This document shows, one piece after another, positions 24,737 to 34,392 of a DNA stretch of 64,000 nucleotides. Every line of letters begins with the position of its first letter. Positions within the stretch are counted from its first letter, which is position 1. The notes beneath the pieces are model-generated. The model saw only the letters and a program-made list of their open reading frames with translations, had not been told where the DNA came from and searched no databases. The DNA comes from CAYLLN01 sp964384375 (GTDB lineage: Bacteria; Planctomycetota; Planctomycetia; Pirellulales; Pirellulaceae), in NCBI GenBank assembly GCA_964384375.1, contig CAYLLN010000027.1, positions 1 through 64,000 on the forward strand, read 5' to 3'. The translations under genes and the position numbers were made by a program.

Positions 24737-25595
24737 GGAGTTGAATGTAGCTTCCGCGCGGCAGAGCAGCAAGACGATCAGAAGGACGGGCTGTGGCAGG
24801 ATTAGGTTCGTCGCGGCCGGGGTGGGGCGTCACGATCGAAGGTGCTCTGGAGCGGGCCGCACCTTGGCTCGAAGAAACCACATCAGGCCGGCACAAGACC
24901 CCGCCGGGCTAGCGGAATCTACCAGCAACCCGTGTTTCGAGCGACACGTCGAAAGTTGGTGAAATCGCAAAACGGAGTGCAATAAAAACGGGTGATGGCG
25001 CATCTATACATTAGTGTCATTGGAAGCGGCTGGAGGATCATCGGCAACGAGCTGGCCGGTTTTCTGGATCAGATTGGAAATCGGAGAATAATCACCTGAA
25101 AAGATGACTTGCTGATTGCGCGCCGAGTCCGGCTAGCCGTTTATACAATTCATACTCGGCGAGAATTGCGATTTGCTGTAAATCGTTGTTTTGCAATGTG
25201 TTTTATGCCATTCATGTGAAGGAGAAATGTCCGTTACTCGCTAGAATCATGAATGGTTTTGTCAATAATGGGGATGTTCAGAGCGTACTTCGGAACATGA
25301 CGTTGCACCGATACCGACTCCCCTGAAATGGGTGCCTGACGAATGGCGCAATATATCGTTTGTAGCAGGCCTAGACGCGGCCGGCCGAGTCATAGTTGGT
25401 TGCGCCCAAACGTGGCGTGAAGTGCCAAGTCCCGCCGGGCCCGCGGGACCTGCTGGCAATAATCTCGGTGCAATTCACAGATTGGGTAAGTAAGATGGAA
25501 GAAGCTGTCGGCCCGGCGCAGTTCGTGCGCCTGGCGACGGCTTGCGTTGGCTGATCGATACGCTTTCGACGTTCGCTTTTCGATGCGAGTCTGCC
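24737..25595. other. Non-coding stretch, partly AT-rich
   Basis: No supported gene. The part from about 24960 to 25370 is clearly richer in A and T than its neighbours. The right end carries the upstream region of the propeller-protein gene. I see no tRNA, repeat array or recognised regulatory RNA. Confidence 0.5.
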
Positions 25596-27455
25596 ATGAT
25601 TCGACGCGTCTGTTGCGCGCTCTTGGTGTTGGCTGCGATGGCTCCTCAGGTGGCGCCGGCGCAGGTCAGTTCGTCCGGACTGATCGATCCGGCATCCGCC
25701 CGGCAGTTGGGTTTGGAGCGGATGTGGTTTACGCAGATCGGCCTGGACCGGGGTCGCGGGCGAGTCGCCGGCCTGCATCAGCATGTGAGCACGACGCGCT
25801 ATAACGTCGTCATCGAGTATTTCCACGGAGGGCTGCGGCACACGTTTTCGTCGCGACAGTTGGAAGAAGTCGGCCGCCCGCTGCGCGATGTGGCGGTGCT
25901 GGCCGTGCTTGAGGACGCTCCTCCGGCGAACACTCCGCCCGGACCGGCCGTGCCGAAGGCGAAGTTTCGCGTGATCGCGGTGCTCAAGGGCGCAAGCCTC
26001 GCCGCGGTCGATCAGAACATCGAACTGCCGTATATCGGCGACGCTCGCAAGGGGCGGGCTTTCCTGCTGACGGGGAATGACTTGCTACCGGGTGTGAAGC
26101 CGCCAAACGTTAATTGGTGGAATCCAATCGCGATCACCGCCAATGCGCAGAAGTATCTTGCCGGTCCCGAGGCATACACCCCCGGCGTCGATCGGGCGAT
26201 TCAGCAAGCCGAACAAGACATCGCCCGGATCAAGCTGGTGCAGTCGCGCGTGAATCCCAAGGTGCTGACTGCCGACGATCAGCTGCCGGAGATCGACGCG
26301 GTCATTGTGCCGGAGATTTCGCTGTATGCCACGTCGGACCGGGGCATGTTGCACGCGATCGACGGCGAGACGGGGCGGACGATCTGGACGACATCCGTGG
26401 GTAGCCCGCAGCATCCAACGAGCGCTCCTGCCGCGAGTGATACGCATGTGGCCGTGCTCAACGGGTCGCAGCTTTACATGGCCAAAACCAGCGACGGCAC
26501 GGTTTTGTGGAACCGGTTCACGGCGAGCGCTCCCGGCGCGGGACCGGCGGTGTCGGATTCCATCGTGTTCGTGCCGATGATCAACGGTGCGATCGAGGCG
26601 TATTTTGTCGATGATCCGCGGATTGCTGCTGGTACGTTCCGTTCGTTCGGCCGGGCAATGACTCAGCCGGTGCTGAACGGCAACAGCATCGCGTGGCCGA
26701 CCGACAAGGGTTATATGTACGTCGGCAATGCCAACACCTTCGACATGCGGTTCCGCTTGGAGGCGAAGGATACGATCGAATCGGCCCCGGCGTTTCTCGC
26801 TCCCGATTTGATGTTTGCCACCTCACTCGACGGCTACATCTATTGCTTCACGGAAAATCGCGGCACGATCCTGTGGCGGTTCACGACGGGCGAGCCGATC
26901 ACGCGGTCGCCCGTCGCTTTGGGCGACACGGTGTATGCCATCACCAATCGGGGCAATATGTATGCGATCAATGTCGAGGACGCGACCGAGAAGTGGCTCA
27001 TCTCCGGAATCCACAGCTATCTCGCCGGGACCGAAACGCGGCTCTATTGCATCGACCTGGCCGGCAACCTGGCGATTCTCGACGCGAAGTCGGGTGCGCT
27101 CATTGGCACGCTGCCGTCGCAGTCGCTCGACCTGCAGTTCCTCAACACGCAGACCGATCGCATCCTGATCGGCACGAAGTCGGGCATGCTGCAATGCCTG
27201 CGCGAGACGGGAAACTACTGGCCCGTCGTTCATTTCGGCCAACTGAAACAGAAAAGGCCAACGCAACCGCCGAAGGGTGGAGCCAAACCGGCCGACGATG
27301 GTGGCAAGCCAGCCGCCGATCCGTTCGCCGCACCGGCTGCCGATCCGTTTGCTGCCCCAGGTGGTGCGGCTGCCGATCCGTTTGCGGCGCCTCCCGCAGG
27401 AGGTGCGAAGCCGCCAGAAGGTGGCGCGGCGGACGATCCGTTCAAGGCGCCGTAA
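25596..27455 (+). CDS. Exported PQQ-like beta-propeller protein with PADPFAAP tail
   Basis: A 619-residue protein with signal peptide MIRRVCCALLVLAAMAPQ. Residues about 255-530 contain repeated propeller blades with the PQQ/BamB pattern (YATSDRGMLHAIDGETGRTIW, VYAITNRGNMYAINVEDATE). Residues 25-230 form an N-terminal region of unknown type. The last 60 residues are a low-complexity tail with repeated ADPFAAP units, frequent in planctomycete exported proteins. I chose the ATG at 25596 because the signal peptide starts there. Such proteins act as scaffolds in the periplasm or outer envelope; no enzyme activity is implied by what I see. Confidence 0.8.
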   Translation: MIRRVCCALLVLAAMAPQVAPAQVSSSGLIDPASARQLGLERMWFTQIGLDRGRGRVAGLHQHVSTTRYNVVIEYFHGGLRHTFSSRQLEEVGRPLRDVAVLAVLEDAPPANTPPGPAVPKAKFRVIAVLKGASLAAVDQNIELPYIGDARKGRAFLLTGNDLLPGVKPPNVNWWNPIAITANAQKYLAGPEAYTPGVDRAIQQAEQDIARIKLVQSRVNPKVLTADDQLPEIDAVIVPEISLYATSDRGMLHAIDGETGRTIWTTSVGSPQHPTSAPAASDTHVAVLNGSQLYMAKTSDGTVLWNRFTASAPGAGPAVSDSIVFVPMINGAIEAYFVDDPRIAAGTFRSFGRAMTQPVLNGNSIAWPTDKGYMYVGNANTFDMRFRLEAKDTIESAPAFLAPDLMFATSLDGYIYCFTENRGTILWRFTTGEPITRSPVALGDTVYAITNRGNMYAINVEDATEKWLISGIHSYLAGTETRLYCIDLAGNLAILDAKSGALIGTLPSQSLDLQFLNTQTDRILIGTKSGMLQCLRETGNYWPVVHFGQLKQKRPTQPPKGGAKPADDGGKPAADPFAAPAADPFAAPGGAAADPFAAPPAGGAKPPEGGAADDPFKAP

Positions 27456-27471
27456 CGATCGAAGAAGTGCG

Positions 27472-27723
27472 CTAGTGAGCCGGTCGCAGCGACACACCGG
27501 CAATCGGCAGATCCCCAAGCAAGCGGTGCGATAGCGGCAATGGCGCCGTCGCTGCGGTTGGATCAGCTGCGGAACTGGCCGGAACCGTGTGGTCCTGGTC
27601 GGTGGCTTGAAATTCGCCGCCGCAATGGACACAGGTGACTTGCCGGCCGAAGCAATGGACCGGCATCCGTAAGCTCCGTCCGCAGACGGGGCACGCCTGA
27701 AAAAAGACGGCTTGTGGCGCCAT
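27472..27723 (-). CDS. Small zinc-ribbon protein
   Basis: An 83-residue protein with two CxxC pairs: CPVCGRSLRMPVHCFGRQVT, then CVHCGGEF. This is the short zinc-ribbon type widespread in planctomycetes, often fused to longer regulators. Here it stands alone with a low-complexity tail. Function unknown; metal binding is likely. It is convergent with the propeller-protein gene. Confidence 0.75.
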   Translation of the reverse strand: MAPQAVFFQACPVCGRSLRMPVHCFGRQVTCVHCGGEFQATDQDHTVPASSAADPTAATAPLPLSHRLLGDLPIAGVSLRPAH

Positions 27724-27891
27724 CCGGTAACCTCCGTACTACCGTGGATCGGACGATCCCACTGATGAGATCGGCATTGTACGACGCCCACGGTGAAACT
27801 GCAACCAAATGTTCGCGATTGTGCCGGCCCGTGCTACAACGGTGGTAAGCGACTGTGTTGTTGCAGCGGCTGGGCCAATCGGGAGCGGCTG

Positions 27892-28317
27892 ATGAGACAC
27901 GCGTGCCTGGCGATCATGTTCGCGCTAGTGGCCGCATTTTGCGGGTGTTCGCGGCCAAGCGATCTGGTGCCGGTCCGGGGCATGGTGAGGCTGGGTGATC
28001 GGCCGCTGCCGACGGGAACCGTCTCGCTCCGGGCCGATGCCAGCAAGGGGAACGAAACACAGCACCATCCCACCGGTGTGATCGGAGAGGACGGCCGCTA
28101 CGAGCTGTACACCGGTGAGCAGAAGGGGGCCCCTCCCGGCTGGTACAAGGTCGTCGTGTTTGCCACGAGCCAGCTCGACGACAAAGGAGCGGCGCACCCT
28201 GGCATGCCGCAGTCGATCATCCATGCGCGCTACAACGATGCTGCTACTTCACCGCTGGCGGTGGAGGTGAAAGCAGACGCGCTGGAGGGGGCGTACGATC
28301 TGACGCTGGAGAAGTAG
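27892..28317 (+). CDS. Small lipoprotein with a carboxypeptidase-regulatory-like fold
   Basis: A 141-residue lipoprotein. The signal MRHACLAIMFALVAAFCGCS contains a lipobox-like cysteine. The mature part (VPVRGMVRLGDRPLPTGTVS, GVIGEDGRYELYTGEQKGAPPGWYKV) matches the transthyretin-like/regulatory fold found in many planctomycete lipoproteins. I chose the ATG at 27892 because GGGAG lies upstream and the signal follows. Its last 74 bases overlap the convergent membrane-protein gene. Role unknown. Confidence 0.78.
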   Translation: MRHACLAIMFALVAAFCGCSRPSDLVPVRGMVRLGDRPLPTGTVSLRADASKGNETQHHPTGVIGEDGRYELYTGEQKGAPPGWYKVVVFATSQLDDKGAAHPGMPQSIIHARYNDAATSPLAVEVKADALEGAYDLTLEK

Positions 28318-28909
28318 CGGCTGGCGGATCGGCTTTCGGGGATGAATAGCGTGGCGCGACTCGCTCGATGGCATAGATCGCCAGCACGAGGCACACCGCC
28401 GAAATGCCGTGAAACAATCCGCTACGCAGCTTGTGCGGCGATTGGGAAGGAACTGGATCGGTGAAGTAACTCCGCCAGCCCTTGCCGACAGCCAAGACAA
28501 TCGTGAGGGCGGACGCCGTGACGGTTGCAAGCAGTGCAGGAGGAACGACCCAGAGGCCGGCTAGTGCGACGTGGGCTGCGGCACCTCGATAAAGAATGAT
28601 GCCGAGGAAGATCGCGATAATGAGGTTCGCCGCCAGCACGCGGCCGAGGAGCCATAGTCGCGAAATGAGATCGGTCGAACGCCAGGTCGCGGCCCGTATA
28701 TGCAGTTCCGCGAGCGCCAGCAAGTAAACGGTCGCTGCGAGGAGCAAAGCCACGTCGAGCGGCCACCAGCGATCGACCTCAGGTCGGTTCCAAATCTCAA
28801 GCCAGCCGAGTTGCACAGCGACCGCGCCGGCCAGCGCAATGGCCGCCGCGGCATTGTGGGGTGGATAGCGCCGCAGCGACTGACCGTGCTCGTCGAGATT
28901 GGTTGACAT
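28244..28909 (-). CDS. Integral membrane protein of unknown function
   Basis: A 221-residue protein with five or six hydrophobic segments, for example AAIALAGAVAVQLGWLEIW, PLDVALLLAATVYLLALAEL, ANLIIAIFLGIILYR, VVPPALLATVTASALTIVLA and GISAVCLVLAIYAIE. A proline-rich cytoplasmic tail ends the chain, and this tail region overlaps the convergent lipoprotein gene. I recognise no family. Confidence 0.7.
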   Translation of the reverse strand: MSTNLDEHGQSLRRYPPHNAAAAIALAGAVAVQLGWLEIWNRPEVDRWWPLDVALLLAATVYLLALAELHIRAATWRSTDLISRLWLLGRVLAANLIIAIFLGIILYRGAAAHVALAGLWVVPPALLATVTASALTIVLAVGKGWRSYFTDPVPSQSPHKLRSGLFHGISAVCLVLAIYAIERVAPRYSSPKADPPAATSPASDRTPPPARLLSPPPPAVK

Positions 28910-28943
28910 GTCGCTTGGGTGATGGGGAGGTTACGATACGATA

Positions 28944-30500
28944 ATGCGAGCACGTCCGACTGCCAAACCCGGAGCATGCCATCCACGGCTTCTGCTGCTT
29001 GCGGGTCTGGTTTGTTTGCTGGCCATCGGTTGCGGCCACTCCGCGCCAGAGCCGGTCGCGGTTGCTGCCCCTGTCGTGTCGAAGCCAAAGAAGAGCGAGC
29101 CGATCGCCAAGGTTGCGTTTCAGAAGGCAAAGCAGCCCGCCGCAGAAGCGCCGCCCGTCGATTCATCTCCATCGCCCGTTCCGCCAACTCGCCAGCCCCG
29201 ATCGAAACAAGCGCCGCTGGCCGATCTCGTCGCTCAGGCCGAGGCGACTCAGTTCGATCTGCCGACGTTCGACGAAGGGAAGCTCGCCGCCGCTGGCATT
29301 CGCAAGCTCGAAGGCAAACACATCGTTCTTTACACCGACCTGCCGGCGGGCGAGGTCGATGAATTGCCCGCCGTGTTCGATGCCGCCGTGCCGCTCTGGA
29401 CGAGCTATTTTGGCATCGACCCGGCCAAGGTCGCCTCGTGGAAAATCGTCGGCCACGTGATGAAGGACAAGGAGCGTTTTGTCGGTTCCGGCCTCTTTCC
29501 CGTGAGCCTCCCCGACTTTCCCAACGGCTTCTCGACCGGTTCGCAGCTTTGGCTCTACGATCAGCCGAGTGCGTACTACCGGCGGCATCTGTTGCTGCAC
29601 GAAGGGACGCACTGTTTCATGTTCCGTTGGCTCGGCGGGGCCGGGCCGCCGTGGTACATGGAAGGGATGGCCGAACTTCTGGCCACGCACGACTGGCGCG
29701 AGGAGAAGCTGACGCTCGGCGTTATGCCGGGAGTGAAGGACGACTTTCCCTACTGGGGCCGCGTCCGGATCGTTCGCGATGAGTACGCTGCCGGCCGCGG
29801 GATGACGCTGGCCGATGTGATGCGGTACGACTCGCATGCCCATCTGCGGAACGAGCCTTACGGCTGGTGCTGGGCCGCGGCGGCGTTTCTCGACGAGCAT
29901 CCGCTTACGCAGGCTGCGTTTCGCGAACTGAAAAATGAGACTCGCGACCGCTCGATCGACTTCTCGCGACGGCTGGAGGAGAAACTCGCCCCGCACTGGC
30001 GCGAGATCAACGACGACTGGCAAGTCTTCGTCATCGACTGCGATTATGGCTACGACTTCGCGCGTGCCGCCGCGGTTCGCAAAGCGGCCGTTCCTCTGCC
30101 GGCCGAAGGGGCGAGCGTGGAACTGGCGACCGATCGAGGTTGGCAATCGACGGGCTTCGTGCTTGAAGCAGGCAAAGCCTATTGGCTGTCGGCCAGTGGT
30201 CGCTTTACCGTCGGAGCGAGCGGCGAGCGGCCTTGGCCCTGCGAAGCGGGCGGCATCACGCTCCGCTATCACAACGGCCAACCGCTCGGAATGCTCGTCG
30301 CCGCGGTGGCGGACGAAAAGGGAACGCTCGCGCCCAGCCTCTCCAACAAGCGAACGGTCGGCATCACTAGCACCATGACGCCGACAGAATCGGGCGTGCT
30401 CTACCTGGCGATCAACGAAGCGGCCTCCGGCCTGGCCGACAATCGTGGCACTCTAAAGGTACAGATCCGGGAGGGCGAGGCTCCTACCCCTGACCCCTAG
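28944..30500 (+). CDS. Exported lipoprotein with HEGTH motif, DUF1570-like putative metallopeptidase
   Basis: A 518-residue protein with a signal and lipobox (LLLLAGLVCLLAIGC). Residues 40-95 are a proline- and lysine-rich linker. The central part carries LLHEGTHCFMFRWLGG with PPWYMEGMAELLATH 15-20 residues later, the arrangement of a gluzincin zinc site (HExxH-like plus a second glutamate). In a strict HExxH site the second histidine is the fifth residue, and HEGTH fits that. The last 130 residues look like a beta-sandwich (GKAYWLSASGRFTVG). Planctomycetes encode many proteins of this type, and substrates are not known. I rate the fold likely and the catalytic activity plausible. Confidence 0.75.
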   Translation: MRARPTAKPGACHPRLLLLAGLVCLLAIGCGHSAPEPVAVAAPVVSKPKKSEPIAKVAFQKAKQPAAEAPPVDSSPSPVPPTRQPRSKQAPLADLVAQAEATQFDLPTFDEGKLAAAGIRKLEGKHIVLYTDLPAGEVDELPAVFDAAVPLWTSYFGIDPAKVASWKIVGHVMKDKERFVGSGLFPVSLPDFPNGFSTGSQLWLYDQPSAYYRRHLLLHEGTHCFMFRWLGGAGPPWYMEGMAELLATHDWREEKLTLGVMPGVKDDFPYWGRVRIVRDEYAAGRGMTLADVMRYDSHAHLRNEPYGWCWAAAAFLDEHPLTQAAFRELKNETRDRSIDFSRRLEEKLAPHWREINDDWQVFVIDCDYGYDFARAAAVRKAAVPLPAEGASVELATDRGWQSTGFVLEAGKAYWLSASGRFTVGASGERPWPCEAGGITLRYHNGQPLGMLVAAVADEKGTLAPSLSNKRTVGITSTMTPTESGVLYLAINEAASGLADNRGTLKVQIREGEAPTPDP

Positions 30501-31072
30501 TGATGCCCTCCGTGCCCGCCCGCCGGCTTCTTCTTGGGCGCTTCGGGCGAACTGGTCGGGAACGGCGCTTCGTGGGCGTCGTGGACCGAGAAGTTGCTGA
30601 AGACGACATCCTTCACCAACCGCTCTTGCAGGACGCGATTGATCGCGGCGACGAGTTCGGCCTTGAAGAACGCGAGGCTCGGGTCGGTGAGGTGTTCGGT
30701 ATCCGTGCTTTGCACGAGCGAGATCACCGCGTCGCGCATGCGGTTGTTGTACGTCGGCAGGGCGTGGTCGATCGCTTCCTGCCGACCTGCGGGCAGGACG
30801 CCATAGAGCTGAAAATCGACGAGCAGCAGGGCATCATCCTTCGACCCCTGCACGGCATGTGTCACGCGGAACTTCCCCAGATCCACCTCGACGCAACCTT
30901 TGGGGTCGACTTTGTTCTGCCCCTCGTTGATCAGGTCGAGAATCTCATTCGCCTGGGCCGAAGCATCGGGCTTCTTCTCGCTGCTGGAGCACGACGACGT
31001 GGTCGCGCCGGCACTGGCGACGAGACACAGAGCGGCAAGCGTGCCGCCGGAAGTGTAGCTGGAGAGGAACAT
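30497..31072 (-). CDS. FliL-like exported protein
   Basis: A 191-residue protein whose middle matches the FliL family pattern: VEVDLGKFRVTHAV, then a beta segment, NRMRDAVISLVQS with LTDPS, AAINRVLQERLVKDVVFSNF. FliL stabilises the flagellar stator, but distant members occur without flagella. Here the N-terminus is a signal peptide with a cysteine cluster (TSSCSSS) rather than the usual membrane helix, and the tail is GGHGGHH. No flagellar gene is near. It is convergent with the peptidase-like gene, overlapping by 4 bases. Confidence 0.65.
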   Translation of the reverse strand: MFLSSYTSGGTLAALCLVASAGATTSSCSSSEKKPDASAQANEILDLINEGQNKVDPKGCVEVDLGKFRVTHAVQGSKDDALLLVDFQLYGVLPAGRQEAIDHALPTYNNRMRDAVISLVQSTDTEHLTDPSLAFFKAELVAAINRVLQERLVKDVVFSNFSVHDAHEAPFPTSSPEAPKKKPAGGHGGHH

Positions 31073-31151
31073 GGCAAGCCTGCTCGGCAGTCAAGGAACA
31101 ATATCCAGAACTGCCCAAATCTAGGTCGTTGCCAAGCATCGGCATCGAACG

Positions 31152-31168
31152 AACGCAAAGACGCGAAG
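31152..31168 (+). repeat. Partial CGCAAAG-type repeat arm
   Basis: The 17 bases AACGCAAAGACGCGAAG match the left arm of the longer repeats at 31207 and 34393. No right arm is present, so it is probably a remnant. Confidence 0.6.
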
Positions 31169-31206
31169 TTGGCTTCATCCCGCCTGCTGTGTGCTATCGA
31201 TATGAC

Positions 31207-31299
31207 AACGCAAAGGCGCAAAGGTCGCAGAGGTCGCCAAGAAACGATCGACACTTGTTTCGGCTTTGCGATCTTTGCCGCCTTTGCGGTCTTTGCGTT
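31207..31299. repeat. Palindromic intergenic repeat, copy 1
   Basis: The element starts AACGCAAAGGCGCAAAGG and ends with TTTGCGGTCTTTGCGTT. The two ends are imperfect inverted copies separated by about 40 bases. A second copy is at 34393-34481. It resembles REP/MITE-like intergenic elements known from many bacterial genomes. Confidence 0.75.
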
Positions 31300-31330
31300 G
31301 AATGCCAAGATCACCAAGCGATCATCGCTG

Positions 31331-32704
31331 CTATGCGGCCGCCCGCTCGCGAGTTTTCCACGCCCGGCGCTCGGCGATCAGCGCTTCGTGCTGACGGTCG
31401 AGGGCCGCTTCGCGTTGGACGAGGGTAGCGGCTTGCTGCTCGATCTCGTCCTGGCGAGTCGAGAGCCAGCCTTTCAGGCCATCGCGAAGCTGCGACAGCT
31501 CGCGGTGCTGCTCTGTCACCCGCTGGCCAACCGCGACCAGCTCTTGCTTCTTCTCGGCCAGCGTCGCTTCTTCCAGCCGGTAGTGCTCGGCCAGCTTCGT
31601 CCGCAGGTTGGCAATCGCCTGCGTCGATTCGAGCGGCGACAGCCGGCCGGCTGCTTGCGACCAAAGCTGCTCGGCCAGGAGCCGCATTTCGAGCCCCTGC
31701 CGATGCATGGCCGAGACTTCTCCACGAAGCTGGTCGAGCGTCTGCCGCTGCTCTTGCAGCCACTGGTCGCGAGCGTCCTGCCGGTCGCGCCGCTCGGCTA
31801 GTTCGTGCTCGGTCGTTTTGATCCGCTGATCGAGGGCTGCCGCCTGAATCCGCCGCCGCTCTTCCCACGCCTGGTGGTCGGCAGCCAGTTCAGCCGCGGT
31901 CCGATCGAGTTGCTCGGCCCTCTCGGCCAGTACCGCTTCGCGCTCGGCCAGTTGCTGGTCCCGCTCGGCGGCTTGCGCCTTCGCATCGGCCGCCAGCCGC
32001 TCGCGCTCCCGGCAAAGCTCTGTCTCCTGCCGGGTCCGTTCCTGCTCCCAAAGCTGCTGAGAATGCCGGAGTGCAGCCGCCTGGCGCTCGGTCTCAAAGC
32101 GCCGCTCGCGGAGCTCGTTTTCCTTCAGCGTTAGTTGATGCTCGCGCTCAGTCAGTTCGGTGCGAATGGCGTCAAGATCGCGAACTTCGTCTTCGGCCGA
32201 CTCGCCTCGCCCTTGCAGGTCGGCAATCTGCTGTCGCAGGTGCGTCTCTCGCTCTTCGAATTCGTGCTCCCGCTCGCGGAGCCAGACCCGGCTGGCGCGC
32301 AAGTCGGCTTCGAGCTGAGCCATGCGAGCGTTGAGCTGTGCCTCGCGGCGATCGACCGCCCGCAGCCGCTCGCGGAGATGATCGCCAAGCTGGGCCGCTT
32401 GCAGTTCGAGTTGTTCTTCACGAGCTTCGACTGTCAGCCCTGCGACGGCCGCGATCAGCTCGGCGGAAGGTTCCTCGATAGGGAGCTGATCGATCGGCAG
32501 CTGGTCGAGAGTCACTTCCTCGATTGACGCGTCGTCCACCACAAGCGGCGGCTCGGCAAAGACTGGGTGCGCACCGTCGATGCGGGCTCGCCGCGGTGTG
32601 ATCCGCTCGGCAGGAAGGTCGGTTTCGTCCGGCGGGTGGAGAGTGGTGCTCATGGCCGAATAATCGCTACCGTCGTTAAAGTTTCCCAGATCATTCATCG
32701 GCAA
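31331..32704 (-). CDS. Long coiled-coil protein
   Basis: A 457-residue, mostly helical protein with no signal peptide. Residues 1-85 are acidic and disordered (DETDLPAERITPRRARIDG, DQLPIDQLPIEEPSAE). From about residue 90 to the end runs an almost uninterrupted coiled coil of Glu/Gln/Arg/Leu heptads with many EREH and AEREA words. It has no globular domain. Such proteins in planctomycetes are of unknown, presumably structural, role. The start could also be the ATG at 32698, six bases downstream. Confidence 0.75.
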   Translation of the reverse strand: MPMNDLGNFNDGSDYSAMSTTLHPPDETDLPAERITPRRARIDGAHPVFAEPPLVVDDASIEEVTLDQLPIDQLPIEEPSAELIAAVAGLTVEAREEQLELQAAQLGDHLRERLRAVDRREAQLNARMAQLEADLRASRVWLREREHEFEERETHLRQQIADLQGRGESAEDEVRDLDAIRTELTEREHQLTLKENELRERRFETERQAAALRHSQQLWEQERTRQETELCRERERLAADAKAQAAERDQQLAEREAVLAERAEQLDRTAAELAADHQAWEERRRIQAAALDQRIKTTEHELAERRDRQDARDQWLQEQRQTLDQLRGEVSAMHRQGLEMRLLAEQLWSQAAGRLSPLESTQAIANLRTKLAEHYRLEEATLAEKKQELVAVGQRVTEQHRELSQLRDGLKGWLSTRQDEIEQQAATLVQREAALDRQHEALIAERRAWKTRERAAA

Positions 32705-32877
32705 GAGCGCCAGTCCAATACAGCATTTAGCCCGCAGCTTGGCTCTTCTATGTTTAATTCAATCACTCGCCTTGGGGGTGATGGAGCCGTCGTGATGCTT
32801 GCAGGTGGCGAGCTAGCGTGCGACAATCGCGGGCCGCTTGCCGGTCCCTCCCACCTCACAGCCCTCCGAGAACAGCA

Positions 32878-33165
32878 ATGAAAGTCGTCCCCCTCGGCGA
32901 CAAAGTGGTTGTCAAACGCCTGGAATTCGAAGCCAAGACCGCCGGCGGCATCGTCCTACCCGACTCGGCCAAGGAGAAGCCTCAGCAAGGCCGCGTCCTC
33001 TCGGTCGGCGACGGCCGCTTGCTCAAAGACGGCACTCGGAGCGAGATTCAGGTTCAGGAAGGGGACCGCGTCCTCTTCACGACTTGGGCGGGAACGGAGA
33101 TCAAGGTCGCGGGGGACGAGCTGCTGATCTTGCGGGAAGAAGATATTCTGGCGGTGCTGGATTAG
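32878..33165 (+). CDS. groES: GroES co-chaperonin, without an adjacent groEL
   Basis: A 95-residue GroES (Cpn10). The start MKVVPLGDKVVVKRLE, the mobile loop TAGGIVLPDSAKEKP and QGRVLSVGDG are all canonical, as is the end ELLILREEDILAVLD. I chose the ATG at 32878 because the protein then has normal GroES length. It normally caps GroEL, but no groEL follows and no CIRCE-type inverted repeat is visible upstream. Planctomycetes often carry several groES and groEL copies apart from each other. Confidence 0.93.
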   Translation: MKVVPLGDKVVVKRLEFEAKTAGGIVLPDSAKEKPQQGRVLSVGDGRLLKDGTRSEIQVQEGDRVLFTTWAGTEIKVAGDELLILREEDILAVLD

Positions 33166-33252
33166 TACCGCAGACTCGCCGCTTGGCACGGTTCGTGCGA
33201 TAATGAGCGAGCAACGAAAGTTCAAGTTCTCGCTGTCTTGGAGCCCCTCGCG

Positions 33253-34368
33253 ATGCATCTCCGCTCGCTATCGGTACTTAGCCTCGCCGCTGTTGTCGCA
33301 TGTACATCGCTTACCACCCCATTGCGGGCGGCCGATGACGAAACGGCTAAAAAATATCAGCAGATGATCGACAAGGCTGTCGGTTTTCTCGCCACCAAGG
33401 GACAGGCCGCGGACGGCTCCTTCAGCGCGAAAGCCGGCCCGGCGGTCACGTCGCTCGTCGCGGCGGCGTTGCTCAAGCAGGGTCGCTCGCCGGCAGACCC
33501 GGTCGTCGCCAAGGCCCTCAAGTACGTGGAAGGGTTCGTTCACGAGGACGGCGGCATCTATGGGGAAGGGAACCACAAGAACTACGAAACGGCGATTAGC
33601 ATCATCGCGTTCGCGGAGGCAAACCGCGGCGGTAAGTACGACGCCCTGATCAAGAAGGCCGACGCATTCGTCAAGTCCACCCAGTGGGGAGGCGACGGCA
33701 AGACTACACCCGACGCGGTGCAATACGGCGGCGCGGGCTACGGCCGCACCGGCGATCGGCCCGACCTCTCGAACACGAGCTTTCTCGTCGATGCCTTGCG
33801 TGCCGCTGGCAACAAAGAGGACAGCGACGCGATTAAAGCCGCTCTGGTCTTTGTCAGCCGCTGTCAGAACCTGGAAAGCGAGCACAACACGACGCCATTC
33901 GCCGCCAAGCTGAATGACGGCGGCTTTTACTACACGCCAGCCGCTGGCGGCACCAGTCAGGCCGGAACCGACGAATCGACCGGCGGCCTGCGAAGCTACG
34001 CCTCGATGACCTATGCCGGCCTCAAAAGCATGATCTATGCCGGCGTGAAGCCCGATGACCCGCGCGTGAAGGCCGCCCTCGGGTGGCTGAAGAAGCACTA
34101 CGACCTCGACTCGAACCCCGGCATGGGCGCTGCCGGGCTCTACTACTACTACCACACGATGGCGAAGGCCCTCTCGGCGATGGGGCAGGACAAATTCGTG
34201 GACGAGAAGGGGGTCGAGCACGACTGGCGGAAGGAACTGATCGACGAACTCGCCAGCCGCCAGCGCGAAGACGGAAGCTGGATCAATGAAGAAGCCCGCT
34301 GGATGGAGGGCGATCCGAATCTCGTAACCGGCTATGCCCTGCTGGCGCTGTCGTACGCGAAGAAGTAG
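33253..34368 (+). CDS. Exported prenyltransferase/squalene-cyclase-fold protein
   Basis: A 371-residue protein with a signal peptide (MHLRSLSVLSLAAVVA, cleavage near LRAAD). The rest is built of alpha/alpha-barrel repeats with motifs such as VGFLATKGQAADGSFSAK, GGIYGEGNHKNYETAISI, GWLKKHYDLDSNPGMG and RQREDGSWINEEARWMEG, as in terpene cyclases and prenyltransferases. The catalytic DxDD of squalene-hopene cyclase is not visible, so it is likely a binding or scaffold protein. It is common in planctomycetes. A CGCAAAG-type repeat lies just downstream. Confidence 0.78.
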   Translation: MHLRSLSVLSLAAVVACTSLTTPLRAADDETAKKYQQMIDKAVGFLATKGQAADGSFSAKAGPAVTSLVAAALLKQGRSPADPVVAKALKYVEGFVHEDGGIYGEGNHKNYETAISIIAFAEANRGGKYDALIKKADAFVKSTQWGGDGKTTPDAVQYGGAGYGRTGDRPDLSNTSFLVDALRAAGNKEDSDAIKAALVFVSRCQNLESEHNTTPFAAKLNDGGFYYTPAAGGTSQAGTDESTGGLRSYASMTYAGLKSMIYAGVKPDDPRVKAALGWLKKHYDLDSNPGMGAAGLYYYYHTMAKALSAMGQDKFVDEKGVEHDWRKELIDELASRQREDGSWINEEARWMEGDPNLVTGYALLALSYAKK

Positions 34369-34392
34369 CGACGGACGCGGCACTGACTTCTG

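Noticed and set aside
29163..30281. 372-codon minus-strand frame over the HEGTH lipoprotein gene
   Set aside because: The plus-strand gene has a lipoprotein signal and metallopeptidase-like motif; the antisense frame has neither.
32705..32877. CIRCE/HrcA operator before groES
   Set aside because: No TTAGCACTC-N9-GAGTGCTAA-like inverted repeat is present.
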